In this document: positions 7,293 to 19,958 of the stretch, piece by piece
Position numbering within the stretch: position 1 is the stretch's first letter
How the letters are laid out: each line of letters begins with the position of its first letter
NCBI RefSeq assembly: GCF_015665295.1
Contig: NZ_JADFAJ010000007.1
Span: 92,228-156,227 of the forward strand
From: Maricaulis sp.
GTDB taxonomy: Bacteria; Pseudomonadota; Alphaproteobacteria; Caulobacterales; Maricaulaceae
Direction: 5' to 3'
DNA: 64,000 bases
The notes under the pieces: model-generated
Told to the model about the DNA's origin: nothing
The model's input: the letters and a program-made list of their open reading frames with translations, nothing else
The model's database searches: none
Position numbers and translations under genes: made by a program

Positions 7293-8308
7293 CAGACCTC
7301 CACCAACACATCTGTATAAAGCTCGCTCGGATCCGGTTCCGGGCTGTCCTTGGCGAACTGGGCGGCCTCGTTGACGATGGCCTTGACGTCCTTGTCGAGC
7401 GCCTTGAGTTCGTCCTCTGATGCGTGTTTGCCCTCGATGAGGCGCTTCTTGATCAAATCGATCGGGTCGTGATGCGAACGGATATCGTCGACTTCCTCGC
7501 GGGTGCGGTATTTCGCCGGGTCGGACATGGAGTGGCCGCGATAGCGATAGGTCTTCATCTCGAGAATGTAGGGACCATTGCCGCCGCGGGCATGGGCGAC
7601 GGCCTTTTCGGCGGCACGCTTGACCGCCTCGACGTCCATGCCGTCGACCTGCTCACCGGGAATGCCGAAGGAGATGCCGCGCTTGTAGAGCTCGATCTCG
7701 GACGAGGCCCGCTTGACCGCGGTGCCCATGGCGTACTGGTTGTTCTCGATCACATAGATGACCGGCAGGTTCCAGAGCTTGGCCATGTTGAAGCTCTCAT
7801 AGACCTGGCCCTGATTGGCCGCGCCATCGCCGAAATAGGCGACCGAGAGCTTGCCATTGCCCTTGTACCAGTCGGCAAAGCCCAGACCGGTGCCGAGCGC
7901 CACCTGGGCGCCGACAATGCCGTGGCCGCCATAGAATTGCTTCTCGCGGGAGAACATGTGCATCGAGCCGCCCTTGCCGCGCGAATAGCCGCCCTCGCGG
8001 CCGGTCAGTTCGGCCATGACCCCCTTGGGGTCCATGCCGCAGGCCAGCATGTGGGCGTGGTCGCGATAGCCGGTGATCACCTGGTCGCCCTCTTCGAGCG
8101 CCGCCTGGATCCCGGTCACCACGGCTTCCTGGCCGATATAGAGGTGACAGAAGCCGGCGATCAGGCCCATGCCGTAGAGCTGGCCGGCCTTTTCCTCGAA
8201 CCGGCGCATCATCAGCATGTCGCGATAATACTGAAGCAGCTCGTCTTTTCCGGCAGCCTTGACCGCGGACTTGGCGGCGGTGGTCTTGCTTGTACGCTTG
8301 CTAGTCAT
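7292..8308 (-). CDS. pdhA: Pyruvate dehydrogenase E1 alpha subunit
   Basis: 338 residues, usual length for the E1 alpha of E1-alpha/beta PDH. The thiamine diphosphate motif runs from G-D-G (160-162) to E-N-N (188-190), and Y-R-D-H (81-84), S-M-H-M-F and the phosphorylation-loop-like Y-R-G-H-S-M-S-D-P-A are present. It binds ThDP and decarboxylates pyruvate with PdhB. It is the first gene of the operon. The ATG at 8308 has no clear Shine-Dalgarno; instead an imperfect inverted repeat abuts it (see 8308-8328). The first 20 residues are Lys/Ser/Thr/Ala-rich. Confidence 0.96.
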   Translation of the reverse strand: MTSKRTSKTTAAKSAVKAAGKDELLQYYRDMLMMRRFEEKAGQLYGMGLIAGFCHLYIGQEAVVTGIQAALEEGDQVITGYRDHAHMLACGMDPKGVMAELTGREGGYSRGKGGSMHMFSREKQFYGGHGIVGAQVALGTGLGFADWYKGNGKLSVAYFGDGAANQGQVYESFNMAKLWNLPVIYVIENNQYAMGTAVKRASSEIELYKRGISFGIPGEQVDGMDVEAVKRAAEKAVAHARGGNGPYILEMKTYRYRGHSMSDPAKYRTREEVDDIRSHHDPIDLIKKRLIEGKHASEDELKALDKDVKAIVNEAAQFAKDSPEPDPSELYTDVLVEV

Positions 8309-8328
8309 TTATTCGCACGCGAAATAAA
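8308..8328. promoter_or_regulatory. Imperfect inverted repeat at the pdhA start codon
   Basis: TTTATTCGC - AC - GCGAAATAAA on the + strand, one unpaired base. It touches the last base of the pdhA ATG and occupies the place where a ribosome binding site would be expected. It could be an operator or an RNA hairpin limiting translation; sequence alone does not decide. Confidence 0.35.
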
Positions 8329-8445
8329 CTGTTCGCGCTCCCATCTGACGTCTATCGCCGCATAGCAGATGCCGCACTGCACCCGCAAGCGTTGAAGCGG
8401 AAAATCAATCAGGTGGAGGTTTGGCGCAGACGCCGGAAACGCGAC

Positions 8446-8784
8446 CTAGCGGCGGTCTTCCGGTTCGATCTCGACGATGAATTCGCGCGGATGGGCGACA
8501 TTGAGGATGTCGCGGGCCCGTTCCTCGACATAGTCGAGATCAAGGCTGTCGGAGCGCAGACGGGCTGCGGTGACTTCAAGGGCCAGGCGTTCGGCCTGGG
8601 CCAGGGCGAGCTCGGCTTCGGTCTCGCTGATCTCGTTCTTCACGACAATCCAGTTCAGCACGCCTTGCTCGCCCGTCAGAGCGTGATAGCCGAAATAGGC
8701 AATCGCGACGGTGAGCAATGCTGTCGTGGAAAAGCGCTTGATCGCGTCCAAAAACCGTACACCCTTGTTCGGACCGGCGCTCAT
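8446..8784 (-). CDS. ftsB: Cell division protein FtsB / DivIC family
   Basis: 112 residues with a short cytoplasmic basic N-terminus, one membrane segment (about 18-36, S-T-T-A-L-L-T-V-A-I-A-Y-F-G-Y) and a periplasmic coiled coil (46-80) followed by a short conserved tail (Y-V-E-E-R-A-R-D-I-L-N). This is the topology of FtsB, which works with FtsL and FtsQ in the divisome. Its place next to pdhA and near eno is the usual alphaproteobacterial context for this gene. The start at 8784 is preferred over an upstream ATG at 8823, which would add 13 Arg-rich residues before the membrane anchor. Confidence 0.88.
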   Translation of the reverse strand: MSAGPNKGVRFLDAIKRFSTTALLTVAIAYFGYHALTGEQGVLNWIVVKNEISETEAELALAQAERLALEVTAARLRSDSLDLDYVEERARDILNVAHPREFIVEIEPEDRR

Positions 8785-8908
8785 ACGCCGTGTTCTTCTG
8801 CACGGGTGATTCAACACGATCACACTTTAGGAGTCGTGAATCACGGATTCAGGACTGGGTAAGGGATTGGACTGAAATGAGACCGCCCCTCTCTCCTGCG
8901 CCCCGCTT

Positions 8909-11905
8909 CTAGGGGCTTGGCTGGTCGGCATCACGCTGCACACCCAATGCGTCAAGCAGGATGGCTGCCAATGCCGGGGATGTGGATTGAGCATAGGTCG
9001 CACTCAGATTTCCAGCACTGCGATAAACAACCATATTGCCGATGACCGGCGGACAGGTGTCATCGATACACAGGAGTTCGTTGAGCGAAATTGCCGTGGC
9101 GCTTTGGACCGTTTCAGCGGCTCGTGCCAAGACGTCCGCCTGAGGCAAAACCGAGCGTCGCGGCTCGCTGCACGATTCAATTCGCGCGTCGTTTTCAATC
9201 AGGCAATCAACCGGATCTCTGCTGAATACCGGCGTGGACGCGAGCGCCAGGACCGGGATTCCCAGATCACCCAAACGCTCCCAGGTCTGGATAAGCGCGT
9301 CTTCAGTACCCGTGAGCTGAGCAGCCGGGCCATTGAACCCGAAAAGTGGCTGTGTCCAGTTCAAGGATGTGATCACCAGGTCGGGCGAAAGCGCCTCGAT
9401 TTCGGCGAGAGTCGCGTCACTCCAGGCGCGACACGTCGGGTCCGCTTGGCCGTCACTGCCCATCATGGGGGCGTCCAGCAACGGGCAACGAGACCGGGTG
9501 CGCACATGCAGGCGAAGCCCGTAGAAAACCGCAATGTCGTGCAGGGCCGGGTACCATTGCGTCGCGAATGTGTCTCCAGCCAGAACAACGACGTATTCGG
9601 CATCTTCCGGACCAATGCTGCAACCCGACACGCCCGTTGCCCCTGATCCGACATGGCAGCCATTGCGCTGAACGGCTGGGAGGTCGTAGAAAGCCCGGTC
9701 CAGTGGCGGACGCAGGGGCTCCGGCGCAAGCATCGCAAATTCCGGGTCAATGCGCGCCATGGCGCCTGGATAGACACCCGGATCAAAACCGGTTGGCAGG
9801 GTTGCCATCGCCACAGTCTGCGGAGAGGCAGGCGTTGCGGGGCTTTCCAATCCGATGTCCAGCTGACGGCCTTCGACAAGCGGGACGATCCGGGCAGACA
9901 GTGCGGGGCCGAGCGTCCGGGAGAAGGTGGCGGACAGATGATGGCTGTCCCGAAAGGCCAGAATATTCCCCAAAACGGGACGGCACATTCCGCTTGGACA
10001 GATTGCGTCATTCATATTCACAAGCGTTGCCGTCGGCACCAGCCGGGCAGCTTCCAGCTGTGCGTCAAAGTCCTGGGTCAAGTCCTCCAATGGCTGTGCA
10101 CACTGGTCCGGATCATCCGGATGATCCGCAACGCAATCGGGTACATCAAACGGAAAATTGGGAGTCTGAGCAATCACCATGACAGGAATTCCCGCCTCGC
10201 CAAGCTGTTGCCAGGCCGATGCAAAGCCACGAACCGCGCGCTCGTTATTATCTTGGACCGAGGTGTAGCCAGCGATCCAAGTATTGGTCATTTTGCCGGT
10301 GATCACGAGGTCGGGCTGTAATTCAATCAAGGCGTTCAGCGTGTTGTAATACCAATCACGGCACGCCTCGTAAGGCTCGTCTGCGCCATTCACCATTTCA
10401 TCGATGAACTCGCATGACGACTTGGTATAGGTGTGAACCGCATAATCGCGTTGCTCAGCCAGAAACCGCAGCGCCGGGATCCATTGTGCGGCATGGGAGT
10501 CGCCGACAATGGCCAAGACATGCTCCGCGTCCTCGGGGCCATAGCGACACGGTGCTGGTGCCGTGGCCGCTTGATCAACATGACAACCAAGCACGTAGGC
10601 TTCCGGGTTATCACGGCGCACCGCTTCAAGACGTGGAATGAAGGGCATGTCCGGGACAATCATGTCGGGATCGGACGCGACCAGCGCCCCGGGATAGTTC
10701 CCAAAATCCAATGACAAGCTCGCCGCCTGACCACGCGAATAGATGCTCGGCACGATCAGGCACATCGCGACAGCCAGTGATCCAGCCACGAAACCGAGAC
10801 AAATGATGGCACTTCGGCCAGATCCGGTTCCGGCGGGGCGTTCGCGGAATCTGTCTTCGACATGAAATTTCGAGAGATGAGCCAAAACGATCGAAATCAG
10901 GATGATCGAAAGCCCCGTCAGCGGCCCGGGCGTCTCTCCCAAAAGGGCGTTCGCGAATACCACGACAGGCCAGTGCCAAAGATACAATGAATAGGAGATG
11001 TCGCCGATATATCGCATCGGGCGAAGCGCGAGCAAGGCACCCGGATCATAAGCCTTTTCGGAATGCCCCGTAATCAACAGCAAAGCAGCGCCAAGCGTTG
11101 GCAGGAGTGCAGCATATCCGGGAAAAACAGTGTCGGACGTGAACCAAACACCAGCGACAAGAATGGCGAGCAGGGCCAACCACCTCAAGACGACCGACAG
11201 GCCGGCCGAAAGTTTCACGAACGGCCGATACAGCGCGACCAAACCACCCAGCGCAAGCTCCCAGATGCGCGCTTGGGTCAGAAAATAGGTTCCGCCATCA
11301 TCCGTGGAGTACAAGACTGAAAGCGCCAGAGATCCCGCGAATACGGCGCCAAATGCGATGCCCAATACCGGGACCACCGAGTGTCTGGTTCGCGCCATCA
11401 CCCAGGCAATCACCCCGATAATCACCGGCCAGAAAATGTAGAATTGTTCTTCGATCGACAACGACCAATAGTGCTGAAACGGGCTGGGGTCGTAATCGGC
11501 CGCAAGGTAATCAAGTGCTTCAAAATAGAGGAAAAAATTCTCTACATAGAGCGCACTGGCAACAACTTCCCACCCCGTATTCTCCCACTGGGTGGATGGC
11601 AGAAAGACGAATGCCGCCAATCCCGACACGACCAGTGCCAGACTGGCCGCCGGCAGCAATCGACGGCCGCGGCGCTCATAGAATTTCAGATAGTCGACGC
11701 GCTGGTCCTTTGCAGCGCCTTTGAGCAAAATTCCGGTGATCAGATAACCGGAAATCACAAAAAACACGTCGACACCGACATAGCCGCCGGTCACGCTCGC
11801 TGGAAATACATGGAAAACAAGGACGAGGAGAACGGCGATCGCGCGCATTCCCTGGATATCCGGCCGGAACTCGCTGGCCCACAGCATACGCCCGCTAGCA
11901 CTCAT
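8909..11905 (-). CDS. Membrane O-acyltransferase (AT3) fused to two SGNH domains, the second degenerate
   Basis: 998 residues. Residues 12-395 form an acyltransferase-3 domain with about ten TM segments and the motifs R-P-D-I-Q-G-M-R-A-I-A-V and V-F-F-V-I-S-G-Y-L-I-T, as in OafA/OatA-type O-acetyltransferases that modify surface polysaccharide or peptidoglycan. Then come two related ~300-residue periplasmic units that both begin Y-P-G-A (404 and 712). Unit 1 has G-D-S-H (468-471) and D-S-H-H-L-S (Asp653, His656), a complete SGNH set. Unit 2 has G-D-T-F (777-780) and S-A-G-N-L-S, so it lacks the nucleophile Ser and the catalytic Asp/His. The gene separates eno from ftsB, which are usually neighbours. 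Substrate unknown. Confidence 0.9.
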   Translation of the reverse strand: MSASGRMLWASEFRPDIQGMRAIAVLLVLVFHVFPASVTGGYVGVDVFFVISGYLITGILLKGAAKDQRVDYLKFYERRGRRLLPAASLALVVSGLAAFVFLPSTQWENTGWEVVASALYVENFFLYFEALDYLAADYDPSPFQHYWSLSIEEQFYIFWPVIIGVIAWVMARTRHSVVPVLGIAFGAVFAGSLALSVLYSTDDGGTYFLTQARIWELALGGLVALYRPFVKLSAGLSVVLRWLALLAILVAGVWFTSDTVFPGYAALLPTLGAALLLITGHSEKAYDPGALLALRPMRYIGDISYSLYLWHWPVVVFANALLGETPGPLTGLSIILISIVLAHLSKFHVEDRFRERPAGTGSGRSAIICLGFVAGSLAVAMCLIVPSIYSRGQAASLSLDFGNYPGALVASDPDMIVPDMPFIPRLEAVRRDNPEAYVLGCHVDQAATAPAPCRYGPEDAEHVLAIVGDSHAAQWIPALRFLAEQRDYAVHTYTKSSCEFIDEMVNGADEPYEACRDWYYNTLNALIELQPDLVITGKMTNTWIAGYTSVQDNNERAVRGFASAWQQLGEAGIPVMVIAQTPNFPFDVPDCVADHPDDPDQCAQPLEDLTQDFDAQLEAARLVPTATLVNMNDAICPSGMCRPVLGNILAFRDSHHLSATFSRTLGPALSARIVPLVEGRQLDIGLESPATPASPQTVAMATLPTGFDPGVYPGAMARIDPEFAMLAPEPLRPPLDRAFYDLPAVQRNGCHVGSGATGVSGCSIGPEDAEYVVVLAGDTFATQWYPALHDIAVFYGLRLHVRTRSRCPLLDAPMMGSDGQADPTCRAWSDATLAEIEALSPDLVITSLNWTQPLFGFNGPAAQLTGTEDALIQTWERLGDLGIPVLALASTPVFSRDPVDCLIENDARIESCSEPRRSVLPQADVLARAAETVQSATAISLNELLCIDDTCPPVIGNMVVYRSAGNLSATYAQSTSPALAAILLDALGVQRDADQPSP

Positions 11906-12047
11906 TCGTCCTATCCCCCTGAAAGCCTTACCCTAGCGTAGTGACAAGCAGAAGCAAGACGGGCCAATGTCACGGTTCGGCCGACATTGCCGCAGCTCCG
12001 CGCTGTCTGGAACGACTGCCCTGAATCGCGGCTCGGATGGAAGGCTT

Positions 12048-13439
<1,392 letters not shown>

Positions 13440-13458
13440 TTAATGGGGCTTTGGGCTC

Positions 13459-15129
13459 CTAGAACAGGCCCTCCACCTCCCCGGCCTTGTTGAGATGGAT
13501 GTCCAGCGCCGCCGGATGGCGCGGCAGGCCGGGCATGGTCATGATCGAGCCGCAGACCGCAACCACGAAACCGGCCCCGGCTGACAGGCGCACTTCGCGG
13601 ACGGGCAGTTCATGCCCCTCCGGTGCCCCGATGAGGGCCGGGTCGGCAGAGAAGGAATACTGCGTCTTGGCCATGCAGACCGGCAGATGGCCATAGCCGG
13701 CCGCCTGCCAGGCTTCGAGCTGGTTGCGGGCCGCCCGGTCGAAGGTGACCGAACCGGCGCGATAAATGGTGCGGGCAATCGTCTCGATCTTGTCGACCAG
13801 GGCAAGATCATCGCCATAGAGCGGCGCGAAATGGCTGGCCCCGGCCTCCACAAGCGCGCTGACAGCTTCTGCGAGCGCTTGCGTGCCCTGCCCGCCCTCG
13901 GCCCAGTGACGCGCCAGCACCGCCTTGACACCGCGCGCCTCGCAATAGGCCTGGATCGCGGCGACTTCCGCCTCGCTGTCGGCGGTGAAATGATTGATCG
14001 CGACCACGACCGGGACACCGAATTTCGCCAGATTCTCGATATGGCGACCCAGATTGGCGCAGCCTGCCTCGACCGCGGCGACATTCTCGGTGCCCAGCTG
14101 ATCCTTCGCGATCCCGCCATTCATCTTGAGCGCCCGGATGGTTGCGACCAGAACCGCCGCTGACGGTTCCAGCCCGCCCTTGCGGCACTTGATGTCGAAG
14201 AATTTCTCGGCGCCCAGATCGGCCCCGAAACCGGCCTCGGTAACCACATAATCGGCCAGGCGCAGGGCGGTGTCAGTGGCGATCAGCGTGTTGCAGCCAT
14301 GGGCGATATTGGCGAAGGGACCGCCATGCACGAAGGTCGGCGTGTGCTCCAGCGTCTGCACGAGATTGGGCTGGAAGGCATCCTTGAGCAGCACCGTCAT
14401 CGCGCCGGCAGCGCCGATATCGGCGGCGGTGACACGGGTCCGGTCAGCCCGCTCGCCAATGACGATCCTGCCGAGACGATCCTCGAGATCGCCCAGATCG
14501 CGCGCCAGGCACAGGATGGCCATCACCTCGGAGGCCACCGTGATGTCGAATCCGGCCTCGCGCGGCGTGCCATGGGCCGGACCGCCCAGCCCGGTGACCA
14601 GATTGCGCAGGGAGCGGTCATTCATGTCCATCACCCGGCGCAGCGCGATGCGGCGGGTGTCGAGCTGTTGCTCATTGCCCCAGTGGACATGATTGTCGAC
14701 CAAAGCGGCGAGCAGGTTGTGGGCCGCGGTGATGGCGTGGAAATCACCGGTGAAATGGAGGTTGATATCCTCCATCGGCACGACCTGGGCCATGCCACCA
14801 CCCGCGGCGCCGCCCTTCATCCCGAAACACGGGCCCAACGAGGGCTCGCGCAGGCAGATGGCGACCTTCTTGCCGATCCGGGCCAGACCATCCCCGAGAC
14901 CGACCGTGGTCGTGGTCTTGCCCTCGCCGGCGGGCGTCGGGCTGATGGCGGTCACCAGGACCAGCTTGCCGCGCGGACGGTCCTGAAGGCTGGCGATGTA
15001 GTCGCCCGACAGTTTCGCCTTGGAACGCCCGAAAGGAATGATGGCATCGTCCGGAATGCCCAGCCCGGCCGCAATCTCGACCATGGGTTTCAGGCTCGCC
15101 GCGCGGGCGATTTCGATATCACTGCGCAT
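13459..15129 (-). CDS. fhs: Formate--tetrahydrofolate ligase
   Basis: 556 residues, typical for FTHFS. The P-loop [11 protein letters not shown] (near residues 67-77) binds ATP, and V-N-K... C-terminal blocks such as [10 protein letters not shown] are conserved. It makes 10-formyl-tetrahydrofolate from formate, THF and ATP for one-carbon metabolism. The ATG at 15129 has GGGGA upstream. It is the gene after rpmF on the same strand; an intrinsic terminator lies between them, so it likely has its own promoter. Confidence 0.96.
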   Translation of the reverse strand: MRSDIEIARAASLKPMVEIAAGLGIPDDAIIPFGRSKAKLSGDYIASLQDRPRGKLVLVTAISPTPAGEGKTTTTVGLGDGLARIGKKVAICLREPSLGPCFGMKGGAAGGGMAQVVPMEDINLHFTGDFHAITAAHNLLAALVDNHVHWGNEQQLDTRRIALRRVMDMNDRSLRNLVTGLGGPAHGTPREAGFDITVASEVMAILCLARDLGDLEDRLGRIVIGERADRTRVTAADIGAAGAMTVLLKDAFQPNLVQTLEHTPTFVHGGPFANIAHGCNTLIATDTALRLADYVVTEAGFGADLGAEKFFDIKCRKGGLEPSAAVLVATIRALKMNGGIAKDQLGTENVAAVEAGCANLGRHIENLAKFGVPVVVAINHFTADSEAEVAAIQAYCEARGVKAVLARHWAEGGQGTQALAEAVSALVEAGASHFAPLYGDDLALVDKIETIARTIYRAGSVTFDRAARNQLEAWQAAGYGHLPVCMAKTQYSFSADPALIGAPEGHELPVREVRLSAGAGFVVAVCGSIMTMPGLPRHPAALDIHLNKAGEVEGLF

Positions 15130-15237
15130 AAGGTCCCCTGTGGTGTGGTTGCAGGCAGTGTGGGCAAGTTGGAAACGCTTGCAAGCCGTCGAAGATTTCG
15201 CCCCGACTTGGCCTTCAAACTGCCCGCGAGACAAAGA

Positions 15238-15269
15238 AAAACGCGCCAGGTGATGACCTGACGCGTTTT
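15238..15269 (-). terminator. Intrinsic terminator after rpmF
   Basis: Read on the minus strand: AAAACGCGTCAGGT, loop CATC, ACCTGGCGCGTTTTTCTTT. The 14-bp stem has one mismatch and ends in a T-rich run. It lies 46 bp beyond the rpmF stop and upstream of fhs. On the plus strand the same hairpin also ends in TTTTCTTTT, so it can work in both directions. Confidence 0.85.
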
Positions 15270-15314
15270 CTTTTCAGACCTGTTGACCAGCGCAGCCGGT
15301 CAGCCGGTGACGAC

Positions 15315-15497
15315 TCAGTCGTCTTTCGGCTCGAGGATCTGGCGACCGCGATACATGCCCGACTTCAGGTCGACATGGTGCGGACGGCGCAGCTCGCCGC
15401 TGTCCTTGTCTTCGATGTAGACCGGGGCTGCCAGCTTGTCGTGGGCCCGGCGCATGCCGCGTTTGCTCGGCGTCGTTTTTCTTTTAGGGACGGCCAT
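15315..15497 (-). CDS. rpmF: 50S ribosomal protein L32
   Basis: 60 residues starting [20 protein letters not shown], the diagnostic start of L32. The C-terminal half has R-R-P-H-H-V-D and G-M-Y-R-G-R-Q-I-L, as in alphaproteobacterial L32, which lacks the zinc-binding Cys residues. It is monocistronic by context: its own promoter (15561-15589) and terminator (15238-15269) flank it. Confidence 0.97.
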   Translation of the reverse strand: MAVPKRKTTPSKRGMRRAHDKLAAPVYIEDKDSGELRRPHHVDLKSGMYRGRQILEPKDD

Positions 15498-15560
15498 TGA
15501 GCCTCTCCAGCGCTATGAATCAGTGGTCGGGACAGCTTTCGCTATCCGTTCGAGCCGCGC

Positions 15561-15589
15561 CGTATACAGGCTTAATCGACCCGTTGCAA
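15561..15589 (-). promoter_or_regulatory. Predicted rpmF promoter
   Basis: On the minus strand TTGCAA (15589-15584) is followed after 17 bases by TATACG (15566-15561), a good housekeeping -35/-10 pair. The transcript would have a leader of about 55 bases before the rpmF ATG at 15497. Confidence 0.6.
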
Positions 15590-15630
15590 GCATGGCGCGC
15601 GGCCTGTTGCAGGCTCGGTCGGCGATCGGG

Positions 15631-16284
15631 TCAGCCGCCGCTGGAATGGCCGACCGATCCACCCATCGTGCTGCGGGCATGACGCACTGGCGGATTGCCG
15701 TGAATGCGCACCGAGGCCCCCATGCTGGCAGAGGCGTCTGATGCCTCTGTGGCATGCGCAGAGACCGACGCACCGGTCGAGGCGTCGACCTCGACCCGGG
15801 CGCAGACCAGCTCGCTGGCGCGCAGGGAGGTGCCTGTGGACGCATCAATCTCCAGATCGCCGCAAACCCCGCTCAGGCGCACGGACGAGCCGGTGGCCAC
15901 GTCAACCTCAAGGTCCGGACTGTCGATGCCACTCACCTCGGCACTGATGCCGCGACCGAAGGCCAGCTCGCTGATCGCCGGCATCGTCACCTGGACCACC
16001 ACATCGAGATTGTGGCGGCGCGAGAACAGGCCACTGTGCTGGTCGATCTCCAGACGGTGGCCATCGACCTCGGTCTCGACCTTGTCGAAATCATCGGCAT
16101 CGCCGATCAGCTCGACGGAAAAGACCTCGCCCTGCACGACGACCAGTTCGAACCCGCCATTGGCGTCGATCGAATCAAAACCGGTGAGATTGCGGCTCTC
16201 GCTGTCCTGGGCGAAGCCCGGCGCGGTGAGTGCAAGAGCCGCGAGGGCGGCGCCGGCAAGGGCGGTGAAACGGTGATGACGCAT
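15631..16284 (-). CDS. Exported DUF2807 (GIN-domain) protein
   Basis: 217 residues with a clear Sec signal peptide (basic start, A-L-A-G-A-A-L-A-A-L-A-L-T-A-P-G-F-A). The body has the repetitive beta-strand pattern of DUF2807/GIN head domains: L-T-G-F-D-S-I...V-V-V-Q-G near the start, then a ladder of V-S-G, L-S-G and S-T-G-(T/A)-S strands. Such proteins are periplasmic or cell-surface and of unknown function. AAGGAG lies 7 bases before the ATG. Confidence 0.82.
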   Translation of the reverse strand: MRHHRFTALAGAALAALALTAPGFAQDSESRNLTGFDSIDANGGFELVVVQGEVFSVELIGDADDFDKVETEVDGHRLEIDQHSGLFSRRHNLDVVVQVTMPAISELAFGRGISAEVSGIDSPDLEVDVATGSSVRLSGVCGDLEIDASTGTSLRASELVCARVEVDASTGASVSAHATEASDASASMGASVRIHGNPPVRHARSTMGGSVGHSSGG

Positions 16285-16420
16285 GGCAGTCTCCTTGATC
16301 CCGTGGTCGCATGATAGCGGCTTTGCCCCCCAGATGCCCGTGACAATGGGTTTAGATGCACCGGACCTGTAAAAAGGATTGAGGCTTGCGGTGCTGCGAA
16401 GGCCGACAGAGGGGATGATG

Positions 16421-17809
16421 ATGAAGCTTGAGGAATTCGGCGCCTGGTCGCGACGCATCGCCGACTGGTCGACAACCTATCTGGAAACCCTGCGTGACCG
16501 TCCGGTCCGCCCGGCCACAAGGCCCGGCGATGTGCTCAACGCCCTGCCCGTCTCACCGCCGGAAACGGCGACCGGGATGGATGCGATCTTTGCCGATTTC
16601 GAACGCCTCGTCCCCGACGCCATGACCCATTGGCAGCATCCGCGCTTCTTTGCCTATTTCCCCGCCAATGCGGCGCCCGCCTCAATGCTCGCCGAACAGC
16701 TCGTCAACACGATGTCGGCCCAGTGCATGCTGTGGCAGACCTCGCCGGCCGCGACCGAGATGGAAACCCGTATGATCGACTGGCTGCGCCAGGCGGTGGG
16801 CCTGCCGACAGGCTGGCGCGGTGTGATCCAGGACAGTGCCTCCTCGGCGACCCTGTCCGCCGTCATGACCATGCGCGAGCGGGCGCTTGACTGGCGCGGT
16901 ATCCAAACGGGCCTCAGCGGGGAAGCGGCACCGCGCATCTATGCCTCGGCCCAGACCCATTCCTCCGTCGACAAGGCGTGCTGGGTCGCCGGGATCGGCC
17001 AGGACAATCTGGTCAAGATCGCCACCACCGCCGACTACGGCATGGACCCGGATGCGCTGCGCGCCGCCATCCGGGCCGACCGCGCCGCCGGGCATCTGCC
17101 GGCCGGCATCGTGATCTGCGTCGGCGGCACCTCGATCGGCGCGAGCGACCCGGTCATGGCCGTCATCGAGGTCGCGCGAGCTGAAGGCCTCTACACCCAT
17201 ATCGATGCCGCCTGGGCCGGGTCGGCCATGATTTGCCCGGAGTTACGCCCGGTCTGGACGGGGGCCGAGCAGGCCGATTCCATCGTCTTCAACCCGCACA
17301 AATGGCTCGGCGCCCAGTTCGACTGCTCGGTGCAATTCCTCAAGGACCCGACCGACCAGCTCAAATCCCTCACCCTGCGCCCTGACTATCTGGAAACACC
17401 GGGCATGGAGGATGCGGTCAATTACTCCGAATGGACCATCCCGCTCGGCCGCCGCTTTAGGGCGCTGAAACTCTGGTTCCTGATCCGCGCCTACGGGCTG
17501 GAAGGGCTGCGTACCCGCATCCGCAACCATATCGCCTGGTCAAACGAGGCCTGCGAAACCATCCGCGCCCTGCCCGGCCTGGAGATCGTCACCGAGCCCC
17601 GTTTCAGCCTGTTCAGCTTTGCCTGCACCACTGGTGACGACGCCACCGCGGCCCTGCTCGAGCGCATCAACACTGACGGCCGCACCTATCTCACCCAGAC
17701 CCGCCATGAGGGCCGCTACGTGATCCGTTTCCAGGTCGGGCAGTTCGACTGCACGCGGACGGATGTGATGGCGGCTGTGGGGGTGGTTGGGGATTTGGTT
17801 CAGCACTGA
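16421..17809 (+). CDS. PLP-dependent aromatic-L-amino-acid-type decarboxylase
   Basis: 462 residues of the group II decarboxylase family (AADC/tyrosine-tryptophan decarboxylase type). Visible are H-W-Q-H-P-R-F-F-A-Y-F-P near the N-terminus, the D-A-A-W-A-G block that contacts the cofactor, and N-P-H-K-W-L-G with the PLP-binding Lys294. It probably decarboxylates an aromatic amino acid to its amine; which one cannot be told. GAGGGG at 16409-16414 gives the best spacing to the third of three consecutive ATGs, so 16421 is used. Its 3' end converges with pyrG. Confidence 0.9.
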   Translation: MKLEEFGAWSRRIADWSTTYLETLRDRPVRPATRPGDVLNALPVSPPETATGMDAIFADFERLVPDAMTHWQHPRFFAYFPANAAPASMLAEQLVNTMSAQCMLWQTSPAATEMETRMIDWLRQAVGLPTGWRGVIQDSASSATLSAVMTMRERALDWRGIQTGLSGEAAPRIYASAQTHSSVDKACWVAGIGQDNLVKIATTADYGMDPDALRAAIRADRAAGHLPAGIVICVGGTSIGASDPVMAVIEVARAEGLYTHIDAAWAGSAMICPELRPVWTGAEQADSIVFNPHKWLGAQFDCSVQFLKDPTDQLKSLTLRPDYLETPGMEDAVNYSEWTIPLGRRFRALKLWFLIRAYGLEGLRTRIRNHIAWSNEACETIRALPGLEIVTEPRFSLFSFACTTGDDATAALLERINTDGRTYLTQTRHEGRYVIRFQVGQFDCTRTDVMAAVGVVGDLVQH

Positions 17810-17837
17810 TTTTCCTCCCCGGCCGTGGGGCGGAAAA
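17810..17837. terminator. Bidirectional hairpin between the decarboxylase and pyrG
   Basis: TTTTCCTCCCC, GGCCGT, GGGGCGGAAAA: arms pair TTTTCC/GGAAAA and CCCC/GGGG with one opposed T-C. A T-run is found at the 3' side on the minus strand, so it suits pyrG termination; the plus-strand tail is A-rich. It resembles the C/G hairpin of the palindromic repeat family and may be a remnant of it. Confidence 0.5.
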
Positions 17838-17839
17838 CC

Positions 17840-19869
<2,030 letters not shown>

Positions 19870-19958
19870 GAATACCGCCATAAGCCAGAACGCGCCGCCC
19901 GATCGGCAGCCCGTCCAGTGATATAAGGAGTTTCCGGTGCGATGCCAGCACCGCCCGG

